Assembly (NCBI GenBank): GCA_964638245.1
Contig: CAZWZG010000034.1
Span: forward strand, 1-24,271
Length of the DNA: 24,271 bases
Direction of reading: 5' to 3'
Source: CAZWZG01 sp964638245
GTDB taxonomy: Bacteria; Pseudomonadota; Alphaproteobacteria; Rhodobacterales; Rhodobacteraceae
Made by a program: the position numbers and the translations under genes. Within the stretch, counting starts at the first letter, position 1. Each line of letters opens with the position of its first letter. Below, one piece after another: positions 16,532 to 23,023 of this stretch. The notes under the pieces were generated by a model. It was not told the origin of the DNA. It saw only the letters and a list, made by a program, of their open reading frames with translations, and ran no database searches.

Positions 16532-16549
16532 CTAAACTGAACGGTTTAG
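16532..16549. promoter_or_regulatory. Operator-like palindrome upstream of RND efflux genes
   Basis: CTAAACTGAACGGTTTAG is an 18-base imperfect palindrome (7 of 9 half-site positions match, outer six perfect) located 71 bases before the adaptor start. An AT-rich TATTAAT (16552-16558) that could serve as a -10 element follows immediately. Palindromes of this size in front of RND pumps are typical targets of TetR-family repressors. No tetR gene is visible in the window, so the regulator is unassigned. Confidence 0.42.
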
Positions 16550-16609
16550 CGTATTAATTCTTGCGGCGTTGCTTTTACTGCACCGCGCCGGACAGAGACT
16601 TGGAGCAAC

Positions 16610-16615
16610 AAGAGG
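16610..16615 (+). promoter_or_regulatory. Ribosome-binding site of the RND adaptor gene
   Basis: AAGAGG ends 5 bases before the ATG at 16621. It supports that codon over an earlier in-frame candidate at 16561. Confidence 0.5.
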
Positions 16616-16620
16616 CAACT

Positions 16621-17913
16621 ATGCGCCTGTTTTCAATTATCGCCGCGTTGGCTGTGGGTGCCGCGCTTTATGGACTGGTCTTCGAGCGGGAACGCCTTTT
16701 GTCTTTTGCTGGCGCCGGTCAGGACGCCACGGTCGAAGAAACGGCAGGATCCGCCGCTCAAAACGAAACCGAATCCGCTGAGGCAATGCCCGATGATGCC
16801 GCGATTGCGGTTGTCGCGTTGAGAACGGCTGCAGAAACCGTCAACAATGGCGTCGTTCTGCGGGGCCGCACAGAAGCCGTCCGGCAAGTCGAAGTGCGCG
16901 CCGAAACGGGTGGGCTTGTGATCTCTGAACCCCTGCGTCGCGGCACGTCCATCGAGACGGGCGATCTGATGTGCCGACTTGATCCAGGCACACGGGACGT
17001 CACGCTGAGTGAAGCCGAAGCGCGGCTATTAGAAGCGCAGGCGCGGTTGCCAGAGGCCCAAGCGGGGCTCCCAGCAGCGCGCGCCCGGCTTTTGGAAGCC
17101 AAGGCGCGGCTTGCCGAAGCGCAAATCAACGACAATGCAGCCTCTCGGCTGAGCCAGGAGGGTTTCGCCTCGGAAACGCGCGTGGCGTCGACAGCGGCTG
17201 CGGTTGAGTCGGCTCAAGCCGGAGTCATCACCGCAGAATCTGGCGTCGAATCGGCTCAGTCTGCGATTGCAGCAGCACGCGCGGGTATTCAGTCGGCCGA
17301 AGCGGGCGTTGCTTCGGTGAAGAAAGACATCGAACGCCTTGAAATCCGCGCGCCTTTCGGTGGCATCCTCGAAACTGATACGGCTGAACTGGGCTCTTTG
17401 GTCCAGCCCGGCAGCCTGTGCGCCACGATCATTCAATTGAACCCGATCAAGCTGGTTGGGTTTGTTCCAGAGACGCTCGTGGACCGCGTCGCCGTTGGAG
17501 CGAATGCTGGTGCGCGCCTTGCCTCAGGTCGCGAAATCGCTGGGCAGGTCACCTTCTTGTCGCGGTCTGCTGACGCCACGACGCGGACATTCCGTGTCGA
17601 GGTTGAAGTGGACAATTCGGACCTTTCGATCCGCGACGGGCAGACGGCAGAGATCCTTATTCAAGCCGCCGGTGAAGAAGCACACCTGATCCCGCAATCG
17701 GCCCTGACCCTTAACGATGAAGGCCGCCTTGGTGTTCGCATCGTGGACCCCGAGCAACGCGCGGCCTTCACGCCAGTCGCTGTTTTGCGCGACACGAACA
17801 CCGGCATATGGGTCACCGGTCTTGAGCCCCAGGCAGAGGTGATCGTCGTGGGACAAGAGTTCGTCACCGACGGTGTTCCTGTCCGGGTCACCTACAGGGA
17901 GGACGCACAATGA
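16621..17913 (+). CDS. RND efflux periplasmic adaptor (HlyD/AcrA family)
   Basis: Membrane fusion protein linking an inner-membrane RND pump to an outer-membrane channel. The 430-residue product starts at ATG 16621, which has its own ribosome-binding site; the open frame begins 20 codons earlier. It has an N-terminal membrane anchor (about residues 3-21) without a lipobox, an acidic linker, a first half lipoyl domain (VVLRGRTEAVRQVEVRAETG, about 78-97), an alpha-helical hairpin (about 130-243), a second half lipoyl domain (IRAPFGGIL) and beta-barrel/membrane-proximal domains. The hairpin is made of tandem heptads: five on the first arm and seven on the second. It overlaps the permease start by 4 bases (ATGA at 17910). 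The substrate is unknown. Confidence 0.9.
   Translation: MRLFSIIAALAVGAALYGLVFERERLLSFAGAGQDATVEETAGSAAQNETESAEAMPDDAAIAVVALRTAAETVNNGVVLRGRTEAVRQVEVRAETGGLVISEPLRRGTSIETGDLMCRLDPGTRDVTLSEAEARLLEAQARLPEAQAGLPAARARLLEAKARLAEAQINDNAASRLSQEGFASETRVASTAAAVESAQAGVITAESGVESAQSAIAAARAGIQSAEAGVASVKKDIERLEIRAPFGGILETDTAELGSLVQPGSLCATIIQLNPIKLVGFVPETLVDRVAVGANAGARLASGREIAGQVTFLSRSADATTRTFRVEVEVDNSDLSIRDGQTAEILIQAAGEEAHLIPQSALTLNDEGRLGVRIVDPEQRAAFTPVAVLRDTNTGIWVTGLEPQAEVIVVGQEFVTDGVPVRVTYREDAQ
17020..17124 (+). repeat. Five tandem heptad (21-base) units in adaptor hairpin, first arm
   Basis: The codons read as ARLLEAQ, ARLPEAQ, AGLPAAR, ARLLEAK, ARLAEAQ. The seven-residue period comes from degenerate 21-base tandem repeats. 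Two units carry proline in the middle of the heptad. Confidence 0.8.
17197..17343 (+). repeat. Seven tandem heptad (21-base) units in adaptor hairpin, second arm
   Basis: The codons read as AAVESAQ, AGVITAE, SGVESAQ, SAIAAAR, AGIQSAE, AGVASVK, KDIERLE. This is the returning arm of the helical hairpin before the second lipoyl half-motif. Confidence 0.75.
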
Positions 17914-18329
17914 CCGGTGTTGTCGATTGGGCCGCTGGCCGCGCCCGCATGGTCGTGGCCTTCATCATTCTGTCCCTAACCGCTGGTACGTTTGCGTATG
18001 TCGGGTTGCCCAAAGAGGGTGAGCCCGACATCGAGATTCCGGCTGTCGTGATCTCACTCCCCTTCCCGGGCATTTCTGCCGAAGACAGCGAGACGCTGCT
18101 GGTCAAGCCGATGGAAACCGAGCTGGCCGATCTGGACGGGCTCGACACCATGACGGCGACGGCGGCGGAAGGCTATGCCAACGTGGTTCTGGAGTTCGAG
18201 TTCGGCTGGGACAAGGCGCAGACGCTGGCCGACGTGCGCGACGCTATGAGCAAGGCCAGTTTCCGTCCGGTTTTGATCAATACACGATCGACGAATTCAA
18301 CTTTTCCGAATTTCCGATCATCATCGTGA
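17910..18329 (+). CDS. RND permease, N-terminal fragment (139 aa as read)
   Basis: Starts at ATG 17910, overlapping the adaptor stop (ATGA), so adaptor and permease are coupled. It contains TM1 (ARMVVAFIILSLTAGTFAYV) and the start of the first porter subdomain with the conserved LPKEGEPDIEIPAVVISLPFPG. The last 23 residues after SKA are out-of-frame sequence. The stop TGA at 18327-18329 overlaps a GTG at 18326 that opens the downstream frame. Confidence 0.75.
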   Translation: MTGVVDWAAGRARMVVAFIILSLTAGTFAYVGLPKEGEPDIEIPAVVISLPFPGISAEDSETLLVKPMETELADLDGLDTMTATAAEGYANVVLEFEFGWDKAQTLADVRDAMSKASFRPVLINTRSTNSTFPNFRSSS

Positions 18330-21300
18330 GCCTTTCCGGTCCGGTGCCGGAACGCATGCTGTTGAACCTAGCGCAGGATCTTCAGGACCGCCTCGAAGGT
18401 CTTGATGCCGTGCTAGAGGCCGCTCTGGCCGGGCACCGCGACGAGATGCTCGAGGTTGTGATCGATCCCTTGCGCCTCGAAGCCTACAACGTCACCGCCA
18501 ACGAGTTGATCAGCGTTGTGGTCAACAACAACCAGTTGATCGCCGCGGGCGAAGTTGAAACCGCAACCGGCTCGTTCGCCGTCAAGATCCCATCGTCTTT
18601 TGATGATCAGCGCGATGTCTACAACCTGCCGATCAAGGTCGATGGCGACCGCGTTGTGACCTTGGGCGATCTGGCGGACATCCGACTGACATTCGAGGAT
18701 CGCGCGGGCACGGCCCGTTTCAACGGCGAAACGACCGTTGCTTTGCAAGTGGTCAAACGCAAAGGCTTCAACATCATCGACACCTCTGCGTTGATCCGCG
18801 ACGAGGTTGCTGCAGAGGTTGCCGAATGGCCAACCGAACTTCAGAACGCGGTGACCGTCAGCACGTCCAACGATCAGTCGCGCACGGTTGCTTCGATGGT
18901 CAGCCAGCTTGAGGGATCGGTTCTGACCGCGATCGCACTGGTTATGATCGTCGTTCTGACAGCGCTCGGGCCCCGGTCCGCCTTGCTGGTCGGTTTTGCA
19001 ATCCCGACATCGTTCCTTTTGTGCTTCGTTCTGCTGGGCCTCATGGGCGTGGCCGTATCCAACATCGTTATGTTCGGCCTGATCCTTGCGGTCGGGATGC
19101 TGGTGGACGGCGCCATCGTCGTGGTGGAATACGCTGACAAGCGGATGGCCGAAGGCTCCGGCCCGATGACGGCGTTTACCGAAGCCGCCAAGCGGATGTT
19201 CTGGCCCATCGTGTCATCAACCGCGACGACACTCTGCGCCTTCCTGCCCATGCTGTTCTGGCCCGGTGTCCCGGGTGAGTTCATGGGCATGCTGCCCGTC
19301 ACCCTGATCTTCGTTCTGTCGGCCTCGCTCGTCGTTGCACTGATCTACCTGCCCGTTATGGGCGGTATTTCGGGACGTCTGACGCGTCTATTCGATACGC
19401 TTTCTGCCGCCTTGAAGCGGTCGTTGCCATGGTTTGTGCGTGCCCTTCTCGTTCCGCTCGCCGTGTGGATCCTTTTTGTCGGCGCGATGCAGACCCTGAA
19501 CAGCGGATACCTGTTTGGCGGTGACTCGCCCCTTCCGGGTGCGATTGCGTGGCTTCCCGGAGCGCTTTTGTTCGTAGTTGGCGCTTTTGCGACGTCGATC
19601 ACCTTTGGCGCTGCAACGATCGAGCGTCCGGCGCGCAAGGTGGACGCCGGATATAGGCGCACTGTCTTTGGCCGGTTCATTGCTGCGATTGCCGGAAACC
19701 CGGTGATGCCTGTTGTTTCAATCGTGGCCATCGGATTTTTCGTGGTCAGCGTCTTTGGCTACTTCGGTGCCAACAACAACGGCGTCGAATTCTTTGTGGA
19801 GTCCGAACCCGAACAGGCCATCGTTTACGTGCAAGCCCGCGGTAACCTCGCCATCGGCGAGAAAGACGCCTTGGTGCGCCAGGTCGAAGACGTGATCCTG
19901 CGCACAGAAGGCATCGACAGTGCGTTCGCTTTTGCGGGCGCTGGCGGGTTGAACGCCAACACGGGCGGTGCTGCTGGCCCACTGGATACGATCGGACAGG
20001 TTCAGATCGAGCTGATCCCCTGGGAGGACCGCGCCAACTATGCAGCGTCCCGCGACGATCTGACGTTTGAAGATCTCGACGGCAACTTCGTTCTGGATCG
20101 CTTGCAGGCCGAACTGGCGCAAATCCCGGGCATTCGCACGGAAATCCTCAATCTCGCGCAAGGCCCTGCGTCGGCCAAGCCGGTGCACCTGCGGCTCAAG
20201 GGCGATGGGTTTGACGATCTTGAAACCGCAGTATCCCAAGCGCGGACGGTGTTCGAAGAAACACCGGGTCTGATCCTGATCGAAGACACGCTTCCCCTGC
20301 CCGGCATCGACTGGCAGATCGACGTGGATGTCGAAAAGGCCGGTCGCTATGGCGCGAACGTCGCAACCGTAGGTGGAATGGTTCAACTGGTCACGCGCGG
20401 CATCCTTCTTGATACGATGCGCGTTGATAGCTCGGACGATGAAATCGAAATCCGCGTGCGCCTGCCGGAACAGGATCGCGTGTTGTCCACACTGGATTCG
20501 CTCAAGGTTCGCACGTCGGACGGGCTAGTTCCGCTGTCGAACTTCATCACGCGACAGCCGGTTGAAAAGCTGGCCCAGATCAACCGCGTCGACCAGCAGC
20601 GCTACTTCGACGTCAAGGCGGACGTCGCACCCGGATTGGTCAGCGTACGCGACGAAGACGAAACCCGACTGGCCGTTTTGCGCACGCTCGAACCAGGGGG
20701 CGATACCCCTTCTGGCTCCCGCGTGTTCGACGTTGGTGAGACGTCATACGAGGTGGTTACGCTTTTGAACGACGCGACAGCGGATGAGGTTCGCGACGGC
20801 CTCGTGTCCGCAAGTTTCGTCACCGAGGCGATCAATCCGAACGAACGGATCGCGCTGATCACCGAATGGCTGGACACCCGACCGTTGCCGAATGGAATCT
20901 CGTTTGAATGGACGGGCGATGCACAGGATCAAGAGGAGTCGGGTGAGTTCCTGATGACCGCTTTTGCTGGTGCGTTGGGCTTGATGTTCATCATCCTGCT
21001 GGCGCAGTTCAACTCGTTCTATAACGCGGCGCTTGTCCTGTTGGCAGTGGTGTTGTCAACGACAGGCGTGCTGATTGGTATGCTGGTCATGGATCAAGCC
21101 TTCTCGATCATCATGACGGGCACCGGGATCGTGGCACTTGCGGGTATCGTTGTGAACAACAACATCGTTCTGATCGACACCTACCAGGAGTACTCGCGCT
21201 ACATGCCGCGGATTGAGGCGATCATCCGAACGGCAGAGGCGCGTATTCGCCCGGTTCTTTTGACGACGATCACGACCATGGCCGGCCTGGCCCCAATGAT

Positions 21301-21655
21301 GTTCGGTCTGTCGCTGGACTTCATCGGCGGTGGATTTTCGATCGATAGCCCCACGGCACTTTGGTGGAAACAGCTGGCAACGGCGGTGGTCTTTGGTCTG
21401 GGGATTGCGACGGTGCTGACGCTGATCTTCACCCCGTCAATGCTGGCGCTTCGTGTCTGGTTCTGGGAAATCATGCTGTTCCTTGCACGCCTGCTCGGGC
21501 GGATGTCGTTTGGACGGGCAAGTCGGGTAACGCAGGACTGGGCACTCAGCCGCAAGGCGCGTCGGGTCAAGCATCCCGAGATCATATGGGACGATGGTTT
21601 GCCTCCGGCCACGGACCCAGCTGAGCCGCAACTGCCATTGCGCGCGGCCGAATAG
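18326..21655 (+). CDS. RND permease, main C-terminal portion (1109 aa as read)
   Basis: Contains most of an ACR_tran-type RND pump. Numbering from the GTG at 18326: porter region (1-195), TM2-TM6 (about 196-347) with GMLVDGAIVVVEYADKRM (257-274), a TM6-TM7 connector of about 115 residues holding two extra hydrophobic segments (about 368-389 and 405-428), TM7 (about 459-480), second porter region (481-880) and TM8-TM12 (about 876-1050) including GIVVNNNIVLIDTYQEY. At the AcrB proton-relay positions it has Asp261, Gly262 and Asn944, where AcrB has Asp407, Asp408 and Lys940. The GTG has no clear ribosome-binding site and is not the native start. About 1,248 residues in full is longer than the usual 1,030-1,050. 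The substrate is unknown. Confidence 0.82.
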   Translation: MSLSGPVPERMLLNLAQDLQDRLEGLDAVLEAALAGHRDEMLEVVIDPLRLEAYNVTANELISVVVNNNQLIAAGEVETATGSFAVKIPSSFDDQRDVYNLPIKVDGDRVVTLGDLADIRLTFEDRAGTARFNGETTVALQVVKRKGFNIIDTSALIRDEVAAEVAEWPTELQNAVTVSTSNDQSRTVASMVSQLEGSVLTAIALVMIVVLTALGPRSALLVGFAIPTSFLLCFVLLGLMGVAVSNIVMFGLILAVGMLVDGAIVVVEYADKRMAEGSGPMTAFTEAAKRMFWPIVSSTATTLCAFLPMLFWPGVPGEFMGMLPVTLIFVLSASLVVALIYLPVMGGISGRLTRLFDTLSAALKRSLPWFVRALLVPLAVWILFVGAMQTLNSGYLFGGDSPLPGAIAWLPGALLFVVGAFATSITFGAATIERPARKVDAGYRRTVFGRFIAAIAGNPVMPVVSIVAIGFFVVSVFGYFGANNNGVEFFVESEPEQAIVYVQARGNLAIGEKDALVRQVEDVILRTEGIDSAFAFAGAGGLNANTGGAAGPLDTIGQVQIELIPWEDRANYAASRDDLTFEDLDGNFVLDRLQAELAQIPGIRTEILNLAQGPASAKPVHLRLKGDGFDDLETAVSQARTVFEETPGLILIEDTLPLPGIDWQIDVDVEKAGRYGANVATVGGMVQLVTRGILLDTMRVDSSDDEIEIRVRLPEQDRVLSTLDSLKVRTSDGLVPLSNFITRQPVEKLAQINRVDQQRYFDVKADVAPGLVSVRDEDETRLAVLRTLEPGGDTPSGSRVFDVGETSYEVVTLLNDATADEVRDGLVSASFVTEAINPNERIALITEWLDTRPLPNGISFEWTGDAQDQEESGEFLMTAFAGALGLMFIILLAQFNSFYNAALVLLAVVLSTTGVLIGMLVMDQAFSIIMTGTGIVALAGIVVNNNIVLIDTYQEYSRYMPRIEAIIRTAEARIRPVLLTTITTMAGLAPMMFGLSLDFIGGGFSIDSPTALWWKQLATAVVFGLGIATVLTLIFTPSMLALRVWFWEIMLFLARLLGRMSFGRASRVTQDWALSRKARRVKHPEIIWDDGLPPATDPAEPQLPLRAAE

Positions 21656-21660
21656 AGCAG

Positions 21661-21718
21661 GTTGGGGGCTCTGCCCCCCGCCTTCGGCGCCCCCCGGGAT
21701 ATTTCTGTCCAGATGAAG
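21661..21718. repeat. GC-rich hairpin element between convergent genes
   Basis: GGGGGC-TCT-GCCCCC (21664-21678) is a perfect 6-base-pair hairpin, followed by CGCC-TTC-GGCG (21679-21689) and then CCCCCCGGGATATTTCTG. There is no T-tract, so it is not a standard intrinsic terminator, but its place between two converging genes suits a transcript-end structure. I recall similar hairpin plus CCCCGGGATATTT strings scattered in Rhodobacteraceae genomes; only one copy is seen here. Confidence 0.45.
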
Positions 21719-21721
21719 GAG

Positions 21722-22924
21722 CTAGTCCGACGTCGACAGTTTCGTGCTGGTTGTCTTGAGGAAGAGCGCAAGGCCGAAGGCGAGGACGGCGCAAATCGCG
21801 ATTGTTGCGATCATTGGGCGCGCGGTGCCGTCAAAGAAGGGACCGGCGGCGATCACCATAAGACCACCCGCGAGCATTTGCAGGGTCCCGCCGAGCGACG
21901 AGGCCAGCCCGGCCATTTCGCCATGTTCTTCGAGTGCGAGCACCATGCCCGTCGGAATCACAAGGCCAAGGCAGGCGTTGGCGAGAAAGAGCATCGCGAT
22001 GATCACCGGCAGGCTTGCCAGGCCGGCAAACGATAGCCCGAGCAAAGCGAGCGCGAAGATCGCAAAACCCATGGTGCCGCGGATCAGCACCGGCATTGCA
22101 CCAAACCGCATGCCCAGCGGGGCTGCGGCTTGGCTGGCCGCGAAAAAGCCCAGAGCGTTGACCGCGAAGGCAAGCGCGAACCCGTCTGTCGAAAGGCCGA
22201 ACTGACCGGTGTAGACGAACGGGGCTGACGCCAGAAAGACGAAGAAGCTGGCCATGCCAAAGCCGCCGACGAACGTCAGAAGCATGAACTCACGATGCGT
22301 AAGCAGGTGCAGGCAGCCGCTGGCAAGATTGCGGATGTTCACCGGGCGCCGTCTGGATGGGGCGAGCGTTTCGGGGAGCGCGGTTGCCAGTATGACGAGG
22401 CAAACCAGTGTCGCGCCCACGAGCACCCAGAAAATCAGCCGCCAGTCACCCAGTTTGAGCAGAAGGCTTCCCAGATAAGGCGCGAGCATGGGAGAGACCG
22501 AGATGACCAGCATGATCATTGCCATCAGGCGTGTGGCCTCGTTTCCCGTGTGCAGATCGCGGATCACGGCACGCGGGACGACCATGACTGCGGCCCCACC
22601 TAGCCCTTGCACGAGCCGCGCGATCGCAAGCGTTTCCACAGTCGGCGCCAGCGCGCATGCCACGGACGCCACACCGAAAATCCCGAGCCCAACGTAGAGC
22701 GGCGGCTTGCGCCCGACCTGATCCGCCAGCGGACCGTAGATCAGTTGAGCAAGGCCAAAGCCGATGAAATACAGGCTAAGCGTCGCCTGCGTGCCCGCCT
22801 CGGCGGCTCCGAGGCTATCTTGGATGGCCGGAAGGGCTGGTAAGTAGAGGTCGATCGCCAACGGCCCGACGGCAGACAGGAGCGCCAGAATGAGCGCCGA
22901 GCGGAAAAGGCTGAGGTGCGCCAT
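21722..22924 (-). CDS. Bcr/CflA-type MFS multidrug exporter
   Basis: Twelve-helix major facilitator of the Bcr/CflA drug-resistance subfamily, a proton antiporter. Family marks are LALLSAVGPLAIDLYLPALP in the first helix, GPLADQVGRKPP in the loop between helices 2 and 3 (the MFS motif A), and RLVQGLGGAAVMVVPRAVIRD around helix 4-5. The 400-residue product starts at ATG 22924 (MAHLSLFRSALI), the usual subfamily N terminus; the frame extends 21 codons further upstream and the preferred start has no clear ribosome-binding site. It lies 99 bases after the ABC exporter gene on the same strand. The substrate cannot be inferred. Confidence 0.88.
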   Translation of the reverse strand: MAHLSLFRSALILALLSAVGPLAIDLYLPALPAIQDSLGAAEAGTQATLSLYFIGFGLAQLIYGPLADQVGRKPPLYVGLGIFGVASVACALAPTVETLAIARLVQGLGGAAVMVVPRAVIRDLHTGNEATRLMAMIMLVISVSPMLAPYLGSLLLKLGDWRLIFWVLVGATLVCLVILATALPETLAPSRRRPVNIRNLASGCLHLLTHREFMLLTFVGGFGMASFFVFLASAPFVYTGQFGLSTDGFALAFAVNALGFFAASQAAAPLGMRFGAMPVLIRGTMGFAIFALALLGLSFAGLASLPVIIAMLFLANACLGLVIPTGMVLALEEHGEMAGLASSLGGTLQMLAGGLMVIAAGPFFDGTARPMIATIAICAVLAFGLALFLKTTSTKLSTSD

Positions 22925-22949
22925 TTGAAACTGTCTTTTTGAAAGGTAC

Positions 22950-22966
22950 GGAGCGATATGCGCTCC
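22950..22966. promoter_or_regulatory. Palindrome upstream of the MFS exporter gene
   Basis: GGAGCG-ATATG-CGCTCC, perfect 6-base arms, 26 bases before the preferred MFS start and inside the 99-base spacer after the ABC gene. It could be an operator or an mRNA hairpin; no T-tract follows on either strand. Confidence 0.3.
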
Positions 22967-23023
22967 AACAGTTCGTAGCACGACCAACGAAGTCGGGCCA
23001 GAGCGGCCCGTGTTTCAAAGCGA

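Larger units (their letters stand above)
17910..21655 (+). pseudogene. RND efflux permease gene carrying a frameshift
   Basis: Two overlapping frames together encode one RND-type multidrug permease of about 1,248 residues. The first frame reads correctly to ...RDAMSKA (codon at 18255-18257). From 18257 the family sequence continues in another frame as QFPSGFDQYTIDEFNF, joining the long frame that runs to 21655. Restoring one C near 18257 rejoins them; loss of 7 bases from a direct repeat would also explain it, since relatives seem to have about two more residues here. Everything downstream is free of stops for over 1,100 codons. This suggests either a sequencing/assembly error or a very recent mutation rather than a decayed gene. 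Confidence 0.8.

Noticed and set aside
16493..16558. TTGACT (16493-16498) paired with TATTAAT (16552-16558) as one promoter for the efflux genes
   Set aside because: They are more than 50 bases apart, and no matching hexamer lies at normal spacing from either.
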